From contig VXMB01000007.1 in NCBI GenBank assembly GCA_009841265.1, forward strand, positions 248,001-312,000: 64,000 nucleotides of DNA, read 5' to 3'. Made by a program: the position numbers and the translations under genes. The stretch is from Gemmatimonadota bacterium (GTDB taxonomy: Bacteria > JAAXHH01). This document shows, piece by piece, positions 51,936 through 61,397 of this stretch (position 1 is the first letter of the stretch; every line of letters starts with the position of its first letter). The notes beneath the pieces are model-generated. The model made no database searches, had not been told where the DNA came from, and saw only the letters and a list, made by a program, of their open reading frames with translations.

Positions 51936-52421
51936 TCACGGCAGGAACCGATCGCGCTCTTCGGGCGTGGGCAGCCTGCATGCTTCACGCCTGCCGAACC
52001 AGCGGTACCGGTTGCGCGCGACGATGCGATAGACGAAATCGCGCAGGGGACTTGGAAAAACATACAGCACGGCGATCAGGCGCCATGCGCCACCCAATCG
52101 ATTCAGGGCGTGCAAAACGGCACTTGATTGCTCGAAACGCCTGTCTTTATCGAGAAAAATGAAAGATCGGAGATCGCCCGCCTGGGGAGTGCCCGGCTCG
52201 AGGCCGCCGGGAGGAGCGCTGCCCGCCTCGAGGCCGCCGGCCCGGTCATCCATCTCCAGGAGTCTGCGCGCGGTTTCGCCCTGCAGCGGCGAATACCGGA
52301 ACCTGTCCTTGCTGTCGACCCGAAGCATAAAGTCGACGAACCGGTTGCAGAGGCCGCACACGCCATCGAAAAACAGGATCGGCTGCCTGTATTCCGATTC
52401 GTATTGGGCTGGCGCGTTCAC
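51936..52421 (-). CDS. DCC-family thiol-disulfide oxidoreductase-like protein (DUF393)
   Basis: The 161-residue protein has the DCC signature ILFFDGVCGLCNRFVDF near residue 16, with DxxCxxC, and the family's C-terminal pattern FVYRIVARNRYRWFGRREAC. A Gly/Pro/Ala-rich insertion (about residues 62-82) is encoded by a diverged repeat of CTCGAGGCCGCCGG and is absent from the usual family layout. The ATG overlaps the PhyH stop region (ATGA), so it is coupled to the upstream oxygenase. The redox role is inferred from the motif only. Confidence 0.85.
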   Translation of the reverse strand: MNAPAQYESEYRQPILFFDGVCGLCNRFVDFMLRVDSKDRFRYSPLQGETARRLLEMDDRAGGLEAGSAPPGGLEPGTPQAGDLRSFIFLDKDRRFEQSSAVLHALNRLGGAWRLIAVLYVFPSPLRDFVYRIVARNRYRWFGRREACRLPTPEERDRFLP

Positions 52422-53272
52422 CGGGCCCAGGTCTTGTTCTCGAGAACCGACTGGGTTTCGTAGATCGAACCGCCTCGTTCCGGGCCGGGAAGGGGCATGC
52501 GTACGGGCAGGTCGGCCATGCGCGGCACGTTGGTCGGTTCGCCCCGGAGGAGGTTGCCGTTGAAGGTGTCCCAGTCGCCCGCTCCCGTGAGTGGCCAGGC
52601 GTCGGCGGCAGCCATCTGGAACAAGAGCAAGCGCCGTGGTGCGCCGGAATAGTTCGGCGCCGATCCGTGCAGCGTCCGGACGTGATGGATGGATATCCCG
52701 CCCGCGGGCACTTCGAGCGCCACGACGTTGTCCGGGGTGAATTCGGGATCGCTCACCGCACCGCAGAACCGTCCGTCCTGGTGGTGGTCGTAGGTCGGGC
52801 CTTTATGGGAACCGGGAATCACCAGCAAGGCGCCGTTGGCTTCGGTCATCTCATCGATGCAGACGCCCACGGCCAGGATATCGTCGTTGGTATGGGGATA
52901 AAAGGACCAGTCCTGGTGCCATTCCACCGGGCTGCCGTAGTCGGCGGACTTCATGTTCAGCTTGTTGCCGTTGGTCCGTATGTCGTCGCCGATCAGCTGC
53001 GCCACGATGTCGAGGATGCCGTCGTGCTCTATGGTGCGCCTGTACACGTCGTGGTGGTCGATCGGGCTCTTCAGGCGGCGCACCTGCGGATCATCCGCCG
53101 AGTGACCGGGTTCGAGATCGTAGAAGTCCGTATGTTCGGTGATGACCCGGGCCTTATCTACGAATTCGTCCGTCACCCGCTGCAGATCCGTGACCTCCGC
53201 GTCAGAAAGCACTTTGTCGACGGTCATGTAACCGTTCTCGTGGTAGAATTCAACCTGATCCTGGGATAACAT
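52418..53272 (-). CDS. Phytanoyl-CoA dioxygenase (PhyH) family protein
   Basis: The 284-residue oxygenase has HxD in PVEWHQDWSFYPHTND near residue 119, a distal His in RTLHGSAPNYSG near residue 203 and an Arg in APRRLLLFQM. The WSFYPHTNDD segment is characteristic of one bacterial PhyH subgroup. GGAGG lies five bases ahead of the ATG. It follows the tandem DUF2961 genes by 117 bp on the same strand and is translationally coupled to the DCC gene, so it may modify a sugar or other product of that gene group. Confidence 0.88.
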   Translation of the reverse strand: MLSQDQVEFYHENGYMTVDKVLSDAEVTDLQRVTDEFVDKARVITEHTDFYDLEPGHSADDPQVRRLKSPIDHHDVYRRTIEHDGILDIVAQLIGDDIRTNGNKLNMKSADYGSPVEWHQDWSFYPHTNDDILAVGVCIDEMTEANGALLVIPGSHKGPTYDHHQDGRFCGAVSDPEFTPDNVVALEVPAGGISIHHVRTLHGSAPNYSGAPRRLLLFQMAAADAWPLTGAGDWDTFNGNLLRGEPTNVPRMADLPVRMPLPGPERGGSIYETQSVLENKTWAR

Positions 53273-53389
53273 TTGGACCTCCGTATTTGGACTTTCGTCG
53301 TTCGCTCTTCTGCCTTACAACGGCCGGGTTGCCCGCTCTCGGCACTGCTCCTCCTCAGCCGTGCGGCTCGCCCGCAGGGCTGCTCACTC

Positions 53390-54469
53390 TCAGCCGTATC
53401 GCTCCTCGTTCGGCCGCGGCAGGCGTTTGTCGACCGACAGCAGGGCCGGACCGCCGCGCCGAGGCTCGGAGAGGTAGTAATAGGCCGTGCTGGCGTAATC
53501 GTTGCTCAGCTTGTTCGCATGGCCATGCTCGATGGACATGCGGAAGCTCTTCCGGAACCGGATAGGATCTTCAATGTGATAACGGTATACGGTGTTCTTG
53601 CCCTTGAACCTCCAGTCCGGGTTGCCGCTGTAGAGAATGATCCCGTGGTACGGCGCCTGGAACTCCGTCGTCGGACCGTATGCGCCGTGATACCAGTCCT
53701 CGGTGCCCGTGCCGTGCAGCGACGGGGGCCACGCCTCGCCGTCGATGAACATCATGTCGTCGCCTTCGCCGTACCAGTCGTTCGGGTTCCGCTGAAAACA
53801 GTCGATGTCCAGGTGGGCGCCGCAGTAGGTGCCATCGCCCTCGACGTCGCAGATGACGTAGTTGTCCTGATCGCTCGTGTTCTGCCAGCGCGGGTCGTTC
53901 CGGTACTCTTCGGGTTTGAGCCCTTCCTCGAAGGCCCAGCCCTTCGTGTCGGCTTCCCGGCGCCACTGTACGTGAAAATACGCCTGATCCGCCACCGCGT
54001 CAACGGTGGGATAGGCTTCGCAGTCGATGTAGAAGTAGTGGAAGTAGCCTTCGTCGCCCTGGTTTTCCACTTCCACCACGGCCTTTTCCCTGAATGGCAT
54101 GGGCCACCACGCGTTGAAACCCTTGCCGTCCTGGGGGCTCATCTGCAGCGGCGCGGTGATGAAATCCTTGCGCATGCCGTGTCCCAGGCCGAAGAAATCG
54201 CCGATTGGACACTCCACGCTCGGCTCCACGCAGCCGTCCCAGTACATGCGCAGCACGATGCGCCGGCAGTAGTCCTCGGACGGGATCCCGAGCGTCATCC
54301 AAATGTGCTTGATGCAGCCGGGGCCGTCGATCTGCCCGATGACGCGTTTCTCACCGGCCTCGATCCGCCACGCGTCGGTGTTGGCGCCCGTCGTGTCCCA
54401 GCTCGAAATCCGGTGGCTCCTGTACGTGCGCAGCGTGGGCAGCGACGCCAGGCTGGTCTGACCGATCAT
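53390..54469 (-). CDS. DUF2961 (GH172-like) protein, copy 1
   Basis: The 359-residue protein matches DUF2961, the fold of GH172 glycosidases that act on fructofuranose- and arabinofuranose-containing sugars. The diagnostic segment is MMFIDGEAWPPSLHGTGTEDWYHGAYG near residue 240, with the two Glu positions expected for catalysis. The N-terminal ISSWDTTGANTD and GPGCIKHIWMTLG are also family features. No signal peptide is visible, so it is probably cytoplasmic. GGGAGG lies four bases ahead of the ATG at 54469. It is over 80 percent identical by eye to the next copy, and the first nine residues are the same. Confidence 0.87.
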   Translation of the reverse strand: MIGQTSLASLPTLRTYRSHRISSWDTTGANTDAWRIEAGEKRVIGQIDGPGCIKHIWMTLGIPSEDYCRRIVLRMYWDGCVEPSVECPIGDFFGLGHGMRKDFITAPLQMSPQDGKGFNAWWPMPFREKAVVEVENQGDEGYFHYFYIDCEAYPTVDAVADQAYFHVQWRREADTKGWAFEEGLKPEEYRNDPRWQNTSDQDNYVICDVEGDGTYCGAHLDIDCFQRNPNDWYGEGDDMMFIDGEAWPPSLHGTGTEDWYHGAYGPTTEFQAPYHGIILYSGNPDWRFKGKNTVYRYHIEDPIRFRKSFRMSIEHGHANKLSNDYASTAYYYLSEPRRGGPALLSVDKRLPRPNEERYG

Positions 54470-54569
54470 GGATCCTCCCTTGCAGGTTGGTGCAGAATCG
54501 CTCCGCAATAGGGCGCATGGACCGCATGGACCGACCCGCCCATCATGTGCCGCCCTCCTCGTTTATCCG

Positions 54570-55652
54570 TCACCCTCCGTATCGCGGTTCGTCCGGACGC
54601 GGAATCCGGTCGTCGACTGGCAGCAGGGCCGGTCCGCCGTGCCGCGGTTCGGATAGGTAGTAGTACGCCGTGCTTGAGTAATCGTTGCTCAGCTTGTTCG
54701 CGTGACCGTGCTCAATGGAAATATGGAAACTCTTCCGAAACCGGATCGGATCCTCGATGTGGTAGCGGTAGACCGTGTTCTTGCCCTTCCACCGCCACTC
54801 GTCGTTGCCGCTGTAGAGGATGATGCCGTGATAGGGCGCGTTGTACTCGTCGGTCGGGCAGTAGGCGCAATGGTACCAGTCCTCGGTGCCGGTCCCGTGC
54901 AGCGACGGCGGCCACGCCTCGCCGTCGATGAACATCATGTCGTCTCCCTCGCCGTACCAGTCGTTCGGGTTCCGCTGGAAACAGTCGATGTCCAGGTGGG
55001 CGCCGCAGTAGACACCGTTTCCTTCGACGTCGCAGATGACGTAGTTTTCCCGCTCGCTCAAATTCGACCAGCGCGGGTCGTTCCGGTAGGCTTCCGGCTT
55101 GAGTCCTTCCTCGAAGGCCCATCCCCGGGTGTTGGCTTCCCGCCGCCACTGTGTGTGAAAATACGCCTGGTCCACCACCGTCTCAACCGTGGGATACGTC
55201 TCGTAATCGATGTAGAAATAGTGGTTGTATCCCTCGGTTCCCTGGTTCTCCACTTCGATCACGGCCTTGTCCCTGAAGGGCATGGGCCACCAGGAATTGA
55301 ACCCCTTGCCGTCCTGCGGGCTCATCTGCAGCGGCGCGGTAATGAAATCCTTGCGCATGCCGTGGCCGAGGCCGAAGAAATCGCCGATGGGGCACTCCAC
55401 GCTCGGTTCCGTGCTGCCGTCCCAGTACATGCGCATTACGATGCGGCGGCAGTAATCCTCGGCCGGAAGCCCGAGCGTCATCCAAAGGTGCTTGATGCAT
55501 CCCGGTTCGTCGATCTCGCCGATGACGCGTTTCTCGCCGGCTTCGATGCGCCAGAAATCGGCGTTTTCCCCGGAGGTATTCCAGCTGGAAATCCGGCGGC
55601 TGTCGTAAGCGCGCAGCGAGGGCAGCGACGCCAGGCTGGTCTGACCGATCAT
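54570..55652 (-). CDS. DUF2961 (GH172-like) protein, copy 2
   Basis: The 360-residue protein is a tandem paralogue of the gene at 53390-54469, with the same length, the same motif order and the key FIDGEAWPPSLHGTGTEDWYH segment. The bases around the start (GGATCCATGATCGGTCAG) are identical in both copies, so the duplication included the ribosome-binding site. Differences concentrate in surface positions near the N-terminus and around residue 185. An AT-rich leader with a TATAAC box lies upstream. It probably acts on a similar furanoside; whether the copies differ in substrate is unknown. Confidence 0.87.
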   Translation of the reverse strand: MIGQTSLASLPSLRAYDSRRISSWNTSGENADFWRIEAGEKRVIGEIDEPGCIKHLWMTLGLPAEDYCRRIVMRMYWDGSTEPSVECPIGDFFGLGHGMRKDFITAPLQMSPQDGKGFNSWWPMPFRDKAVIEVENQGTEGYNHYFYIDYETYPTVETVVDQAYFHTQWRREANTRGWAFEEGLKPEAYRNDPRWSNLSERENYVICDVEGNGVYCGAHLDIDCFQRNPNDWYGEGDDMMFIDGEAWPPSLHGTGTEDWYHCAYCPTDEYNAPYHGIILYSGNDEWRWKGKNTVYRYHIEDPIRFRKSFHISIEHGHANKLSNDYSSTAYYYLSEPRHGGPALLPVDDRIPRPDEPRYGG

Positions 55653-55792
55653 GGATCCTTCCTTTCGGGTTGTTGAGGAATCAAGTAATTACTGTTATAA
55701 ACACCAGGTATAAGTTATTGAAATAATTGAATATTCTACACACTCACCCCGACTGCTTCACCCCGGCGGATCCAGCACCCCGGCCCGTTGAC

Positions 55793-57652
55793 TCACCACT
55801 TCGGCATCCCCACCGTCACCAGGGCCTCGGTCACCTGCCCGAAGGGCCGCCCGCCCACGGTCAGGTTCAGCGCCACGGGCTGCCTCCGGCACTGCGTACC
55901 CTCCGGAACGTGAAGCACCAGGCGGATCTCCTTCTGCTCACGTGGACCCAGGGACAGGGTCACCGTCTCGCACTGCCAGCCATCGGGCCCCACCAGGCGG
56001 ATACGGACCGGCTGTTCCGTGGGGAAGGGGTTGAGCACCCAGCCGCTGAACTCGATCGGTCCGCCCTCGGGCGCGTGGGCGCGATAGGGCACCAGCTTGC
56101 CGCCCTGGGACTCGGCGCCGAAGTGGGCTTCGTCGTCCTCCAGCAGCATGAGCGTGGTGTGCACGTCGTCGAAGGCTTCGGCGGCCCGGCCGATCTCGGC
56201 GTACCATTCGGGTGACGTGCGGTAGGGTCGGGTATGGCCCGTGATGACCAGTTCCGGCTCGAAGCGCTTCAGGTCTTCCAGGAACCGTTTGTAGCACCCC
56301 AGGTCCAGCCCGTTCTTGTAGACGTGATTCGTGAACATGCGCGCGCCGGCCTGATAACCTAGCCCGCCCTCCGTGTCGAAGAAGGCTTGATCGCCGGTGT
56401 GGGCCACGCGGGTCCCGTCGATCTCCATGCAGATCAGTGTGGCGAAGCGGGTATGCCCCGACATAGGATACAGCGTGATGGGGATGTTCTCCCAGTGGAC
56501 CGTCGTCCCGTTGGGGATGTGCCGGCCCACCCGGATCGGCTCGTGCCAGAGACAGGGCCGGTCGTACTTCATCGGGTTCTCTAGCAGGTCGCTGAACTGC
56601 TCGCCCGCCAGGACCTCCGTCCCATAGAGACGCTGGAGCATGGGGATGCCGTTGACGTGGTCGTCGTGGAAATGGGAGACGAGCGTCGCGTCGATCCGGT
56701 CGATCCCGAAGCGCTTCCTGAGCCCGCTGATCCCGTGGAGGATCGGCCTGCGATTAGATACGTGCGACTTCTCCGGCCTGAATATCGCATTCAGGTTGTA
56801 TCCGTAGTCGATGGACATGACCTTGCCCGTGTCGCTCAGGACGAAGTGGGTCTCCGCGCCGGCGTACTTCGAGCGGTACAGGTGGGGCAGCACCTCTTCG
56901 ATATCATCCTCGTCCGGGTCCTCCAGCGGTTCGGCGACGCCGGGCTGGATCTCCTCGAGGTGCTTCAGGTTCGCCTTGAAAGCCGCGATGGCGCCGGCCG
57001 GGTCCTCCACCGGGTCCCCCAGGCTCGGGAGCAGCCGGTCCGCACCGACCGCGAGCAGCCGGTTGACGGCATGGTACAGGTTCCACGCGCCGGTGTAGTC
57101 GTTGTAGTTGTACTGCAGGGGCGCCAGGCGGGTCGTCTTCCCGGTCCCGCAGATCACCTCGCCGACGAATCCAATACGCCTTTCGCCGATGGTCACGACG
57201 TAGCTGCTCGCGCCGTTGGTCATGCCGGGCGTGGGCACGACCTCCCACGACAGCCCCGCGATGTCCCGCGTCTCGTAGTCCATCAGCCAGCCGTCGACCG
57301 GCACGGTCCGGACGGGCGAGAAGCGGTCCCACCGGTTATCGTAGGAGTTCCAGTGCTGCCGTTCCCGGAAGTGCTGTTCCGGGTCGACGAGATACTCCTG
57401 GTCCCAGTACGGGCCGAGGATCCGGGCCCCCTTCTCGTGCAGCCTGATGGCGCCGTCCGTGTGGTCGCGGAAGTGGTGGGTGAGCAGGACCGTCACCGGC
57501 CTGCCGCCCGCGATCTCTTCGAGGTGGTCCTCGGCCTTGCCGGTGCCGGTGTTGACCAGCACGACGCCCTCCGGTCCTTCGACGGCATAGACGATGCAGC
57601 TGTCCTGAAAACGGTAGATACCTTCTTCGATTCGTTCCCAGTGGAAAGGCAT
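55793..57652 (-). CDS. Double metallo-beta-lactamase-fold protein
   Basis: The 619-residue protein contains two MBL domains in one chain. The first (residues 5-230) has a changed zinc motif, THHFRDH at residues 58-64, where the second His of HxHxDH is Phe. The second (about residues 270-500) has an intact SHFHDDH motif near residue 325, GHT near residue 398 and TGHTRPYR near residue 455. A beta-rich C-terminal domain follows. Such hydrolases act on esters, lactones or phosphodiesters. GGAG lies ten bases ahead of the ATG at 57652. It heads the run leading to the two DUF2961 genes. Confidence 0.82.
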   Translation of the reverse strand: MPFHWERIEEGIYRFQDSCIVYAVEGPEGVVLVNTGTGKAEDHLEEIAGGRPVTVLLTHHFRDHTDGAIRLHEKGARILGPYWDQEYLVDPEQHFRERQHWNSYDNRWDRFSPVRTVPVDGWLMDYETRDIAGLSWEVVPTPGMTNGASSYVVTIGERRIGFVGEVICGTGKTTRLAPLQYNYNDYTGAWNLYHAVNRLLAVGADRLLPSLGDPVEDPAGAIAAFKANLKHLEEIQPGVAEPLEDPDEDDIEEVLPHLYRSKYAGAETHFVLSDTGKVMSIDYGYNLNAIFRPEKSHVSNRRPILHGISGLRKRFGIDRIDATLVSHFHDDHVNGIPMLQRLYGTEVLAGEQFSDLLENPMKYDRPCLWHEPIRVGRHIPNGTTVHWENIPITLYPMSGHTRFATLICMEIDGTRVAHTGDQAFFDTEGGLGYQAGARMFTNHVYKNGLDLGCYKRFLEDLKRFEPELVITGHTRPYRTSPEWYAEIGRAAEAFDDVHTTLMLLEDDEAHFGAESQGGKLVPYRAHAPEGGPIEFSGWVLNPFPTEQPVRIRLVGPDGWQCETVTLSLGPREQKEIRLVLHVPEGTQCRRQPVALNLTVGGRPFGQVTEALVTVGMPKW

Positions 57653-57956
57653 GGATCTGAGGCTCCTTGGTTCGTCTCGCCCGGTGGACCCGGTCGGTGG
57701 CTGGCCGGAATGACCGGTTTCCGGGTCAGGTGGCGGGCACACCACGCACAACCTCGTCCATTATGCATGCGAAGGGGCCCGCGGGCAACCCTTACCGCAT
57801 GACACCGGTACAAATGTATTGTAATCCGTCCATTAAACGTATAAGTTCAATGCAGCGATTGCTTTATTCCTCGGAATCTGATGCGCGCCCGTACAGATTC
57901 CGGCTCGCATTCGTACGGAAACCGATACGTGTTCCTTCCACTGCCGGGGTCCGATC
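57653..57956. other. 304-bp divergent intergenic region with possible parC promoter
   Basis: The region separates the MBL gene from the topoisomerase gene. On the plus strand TTGTAA (57819-57824) and TATAAG (57840-57845) are 15 bp apart, a plausible but short-spaced promoter about 110 bp ahead of the TTG start. Small open frames here lack ribosome-binding sites. No repeat or RNA gene was seen. Confidence 0.4.
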
Positions 57957-60143
57957 TTGGCCGACGTAGAAACCCTATACGACCGCTACTTCCTCGCATA
58001 CGCCACCTACGTCGTCAAGAACCGGGCGATTCCGGAGATCGACGACGGCCTGAAACCCGTTCAGCGCCGCATCCTGCACACCCTCTTCGAGATCGACGAC
58101 GGCAAGTACCACAAGGTGGCCAACGTCGTCGGCCAGACCATGCGGTTCCATCCCCACGGGGACCAGTCCATCTTCGGCGCCCTGGTCTCGCTCGCCAACA
58201 AGGACCTCTTCATCGACAAGCAGGGCAACTTCGGCTCGGTGCTCACGGGCGGCCAGGCCTCGGCCGCGCGATATATCGAATGCCGGCTCACGCCCCTCGC
58301 CCGGGAGGTGCTGCTTAGCCCCGAAATCACGGAGTACGTGGACTCCTACGACGGGCGCGCCCGCGAACCCGTGGTCTTCCCGGCCAAAGTCCCGGTGGCG
58401 CTCATCCTCGGCGCCGAAGGCATCGCCGTGGGCATGTCCACCCGCATCCTGCCCCACAACCCCATCGAGGTCATGGAAGCCCAGGTGTCCTGCCTCAAGG
58501 GCGAGCCCTTCCACCTGTACCCCGACTTCCCCACCGGCGGGCTCATGGACGTGAGCGAATATGAGGACGGAAACGGGCGCGTGTATACCCGCGCGCGGCT
58601 GGAGCCCCGGGACGACGGCGTGGTCATGGTCCGCGCGCTGCCCTTCGGCGAAACGACGGAAAGCCTGATGAAATCCATTGAGGAGGCGTCCCGCTCGAAG
58701 CGCATCGCGGTGTCCGGTCTGACCGACTATACCACCGACGGCGTGGAGATCGAGATCCGGACAAACCCCGACGCGGAAACCGGCACTGACGTCAACGACA
58801 TCCTGCAGGGCCTCTACGCCTTCACGTCCTGCGAGGTCGCCCTCGCCGCCAACTTGCTGGTCATAAGCGACGGCCATCCCCGCGTGATGACCGTGACGGA
58901 CATGATCCGGCACAGCACGCACCGGCTGCGGGAGATCCTCGAAGCGGAACTGAAGATCGAGGAGCGGGATCTGCGCGCCCAGCTCCGGGCCCGCAGGCTC
59001 GAGCAGGTCTTCATCGAGAACCGGATATACAAGGACATCGAGGATATCGACAACATCGAGGGGGTATACGCCGCCGTGCGCGAGGCCATCGCCAGTTACA
59101 GTCCCGTTTCGACCACGGCCCGCGCCGTGGACCGGGGCATGATCGAACTCAACGAGGCGCCGCCGGAGATCCGCGACGCAGCCCGCAGCCTGCTGACGAC
59201 CGTCTACCGCAGCCTGGATTTCGAGCACTACGGTCCGAGCCGCGAGATGATCGCCCGGAACCTGGACGCGGTCGGCCACGGACCGGAGCCGCATCGACGC
59301 CTGGTGCGGTCGCTGCTGGCGGCGATCCGGCACGAGCTGACCGCGACGCGGCGTATGGCCGCCGTGGAAGACATCATTACGGCCGACAACCTGACGAAGG
59401 ACGACCTGGACCGACTCCTCGACATCCCGATCTACCGCATTACCCGGTACGGTATCGATCGCGCGGAAGCCGAGATGCGGGAGATCGAAGGCCAGCTCAG
59501 GACGGTGCTCCACAACCTCCATCACCTGACGGATTTCGCCATCGATTTCCTGGAGCAACTCATCCGCGGCTACCGCGACGAGCACCCCCGCCGTTCGGAG
59601 GTCAAACCCTTCACGCCGGTGCAGGAACGCGACGCCGCGGCCCGCGACTTGGTGCTCCGTTACGACACCGAATCCGGGTACATGGGCTACACTATCGAGA
59701 GCGGCCAGCCGCTCTTCAACGTATCCCTCTACGACCGGGTCGTGATCGTCCGATCCGGGGGCGTCGCGGGCGTCCACAATACCCTTGACAAAATGTACGT
59801 CGATCTCGATATCCTGTACTGCGCCATGGAGGAACCGGGCCGCGTGTTCACCGTCGCCTACCGCGATCTCGAAGGCTACGCCTGCATCAAGCGCTGCACC
59901 ATGGACCGCTGCCGGATCAACCAGCTCTACGAACTCGTGCCGGGGGATTCGGAGTTGCTGGATTTTACACCGGAGGCTGATCCGGAGATCGTGCTGATTT
60001 CGAGGGATGCCGAGGTCCGGGAGACGCTCAAGGCGGACGATTTTCCCATCCGAAGCCACCGTGCGAGAGGCGACCGGATCGAGCGGACGGATGTCGCGGA
60101 TGTGGAGTTTGTGACCAATAACAGCATAAACCAGGAAAGGTGA
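57957..60143 (+). CDS. parC: DNA topoisomerase IV / gyrase subunit A
   Basis: The 728-residue protein has the type IIA topoisomerase A-subunit core: IPEIDDGLKPVQRRILH near residue 25, QTMRFHPHGDQSIFGAL near residue 60, QGNFGS near residue 89 and the catalytic Tyr106 in ASAARYIECRL. The breakage-reunion domain, tower and coiled-coil are present. The region after about residue 560 is short and lacks clear gyrase-box repeats, so the ParC assignment is preferred. It cuts and rejoins DNA together with an ATPase subunit that is not encoded nearby. The start is TTG without a good ribosome-binding site. Confidence 0.87.
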   Translation: MADVETLYDRYFLAYATYVVKNRAIPEIDDGLKPVQRRILHTLFEIDDGKYHKVANVVGQTMRFHPHGDQSIFGALVSLANKDLFIDKQGNFGSVLTGGQASAARYIECRLTPLAREVLLSPEITEYVDSYDGRAREPVVFPAKVPVALILGAEGIAVGMSTRILPHNPIEVMEAQVSCLKGEPFHLYPDFPTGGLMDVSEYEDGNGRVYTRARLEPRDDGVVMVRALPFGETTESLMKSIEEASRSKRIAVSGLTDYTTDGVEIEIRTNPDAETGTDVNDILQGLYAFTSCEVALAANLLVISDGHPRVMTVTDMIRHSTHRLREILEAELKIEERDLRAQLRARRLEQVFIENRIYKDIEDIDNIEGVYAAVREAIASYSPVSTTARAVDRGMIELNEAPPEIRDAARSLLTTVYRSLDFEHYGPSREMIARNLDAVGHGPEPHRRLVRSLLAAIRHELTATRRMAAVEDIITADNLTKDDLDRLLDIPIYRITRYGIDRAEAEMREIEGQLRTVLHNLHHLTDFAIDFLEQLIRGYRDEHPRRSEVKPFTPVQERDAAARDLVLRYDTESGYMGYTIESGQPLFNVSLYDRVVIVRSGGVAGVHNTLDKMYVDLDILYCAMEEPGRVFTVAYRDLEGYACIKRCTMDRCRINQLYELVPGDSELLDFTPEADPEIVLISRDAEVRETLKADDFPIRSHRARGDRIERTDVADVEFVTNNSINQER

Positions 60144-60148
60144 TCTTC

Positions 60149-60925
60149 ATGTCTTCATGGAATCTGTTGAGTTGGAACGTAAATGGGGTAAGGGCGGTGA
60201 CGAAGAAGGGCTTCATCGAGTGGTTCCAGGAGGAGGCGCCGGACATCCTCTGCATCCAGGAAACCAAGTCCCAGGAGTCGCAACTGGACGCCAAGATCAC
60301 GGATGTCGACGGATATAGGAGTTACTGGTCGGAAGCGGAGAAAAAGGGATACAGCGGCGTAGGCGTCTACACGCGCCACGAACCCATCAGCGTCGAGAAG
60401 GGATTCGGCGAGGAGCGGTTCGATTCGGAAGGCCGGACCCTGGTGCTGGAGTACCCCGATTTCACCCTGTTCAACGTGTACTTCCCGAATGGCAAGCAAA
60501 ACGCCCAACGGCTGCAGTACAAAATGGATTTTTACGCGTCCATCCTGGCCCACTGGGAATCGCTCCGCGCCGACGGCAAGAAACTGGTCATCTGCGGCGA
60601 CGTGAACACGGCCCACAAGGCCATCGACCTCGCCCGTCCCAAGGACAACGAGAAGATCTCCGGATTCCTCCCCATGGAACGCGAGTGGATCGACAAGATC
60701 GTAGATATGGGTTACGTAGATACTTTCCGGCAATTCGACGAAGGGCCGGACAACTACACCTGGTGGCACCTCATGTCCGGAGCGAGAAAGCGGAACGTGG
60801 GCTGGCGCATCGATTACTTCTACGTAACCGAGGACCTGATGCCTTCAGTCTCCAACGCATGGATCATGCCGGACGTCATGGGTTCGGACCACTGTCCGAT
60901 CGGGATTGAAGTGGGGGTGGGGTGA
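60149..60925 (+). CDS. xth: Exodeoxyribonuclease III (Xth/ExoA-type AP endonuclease)
   Basis: The 258-residue protein has the exonuclease III / APE1 motifs: LLSWNVNGVRA at residues 6-16, LCIQETKSQ with the metal-binding Glu38, YFPNGKQN near residue 112, CGDVNTAH near residue 150, WRIDYF near residue 223 and GSDHCPIG close to the C-terminus. It cleaves DNA at abasic sites and degrades 3' ends in base excision repair. It starts five bases after the topoisomerase gene, with AAGG eight bases ahead of the ATG, so both DNA-metabolism genes share a transcript. Confidence 0.95.
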   Translation: MSSWNLLSWNVNGVRAVTKKGFIEWFQEEAPDILCIQETKSQESQLDAKITDVDGYRSYWSEAEKKGYSGVGVYTRHEPISVEKGFGEERFDSEGRTLVLEYPDFTLFNVYFPNGKQNAQRLQYKMDFYASILAHWESLRADGKKLVICGDVNTAHKAIDLARPKDNEKISGFLPMEREWIDKIVDMGYVDTFRQFDEGPDNYTWWHLMSGARKRNVGWRIDYFYVTEDLMPSVSNAWIMPDVMGSDHCPIGIEVGVG

Positions 60926-61097
60926 CGATTCTATTAAGATGCCTTCAATAGGTCGAGTGATGAACCTAAAACATATCGGAGATCAAAGTTACGCCATACA
61001 GATTTCTGCGACGGTTAGGCAGGTTCAGCAGTAAACCCGGAAAGAGACTTGCTTATAGTCCCAGACTAGCCTTAGACACGACAGATATAACGTTAGA

Positions 61098-61397
61098 CTA
61101 TTCCACCATTTCTAGTTTACTAGGAGTGGGATCCATCGTAACTAAAACCGGGCGGGACATACTAGTGAAGGAAGCTACAGCTTGACCGGGTGCTAGAGAC
61201 GGCATGCGTCCCCAAAGGCTATCGTCTACTCCACCTATAGAACGACGTAGACGGTTGATTACGTTTGAATCGCTGATTTTGTGGAGAATCCAGTTGTTTA
61301 TGAGACCTAAGACTTCATCAGGGAGTTGTTGTGGTAATTGAGTAATGAAGGTTAGCCCCAACCATCTCTTTCGACCGCGCCTTGCAATCTTTGCCAA
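61098..61397 (-). pseudogene. 3' fragment of a HerA-type ATPase gene
   Basis: About 99 codons ending with TAG encode the C-terminal part of a HerA/DUF87-like ATP-binding protein. RRGRKRWLGLTFITQLPQ, then PDEVLGLINNWILHKI and LAPGQAVASFTSMSRP match the usual end of such helicase-like ATPases, including the sensor-like TQ. The Walker A and B regions are absent. Upstream, similarity stops at about 61395, where the reading crosses into the vapC fragment. It is therefore the remnant of a longer gene truncated by deletion, and is not expected to be functional. Confidence 0.75.

Noticed and set aside
57975..60059. A 694-codon open frame on the minus strand
   Set aside because: It is the antisense shadow of the topoisomerase A gene. 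Its His/Asp/Val-rich sequence has no family features.
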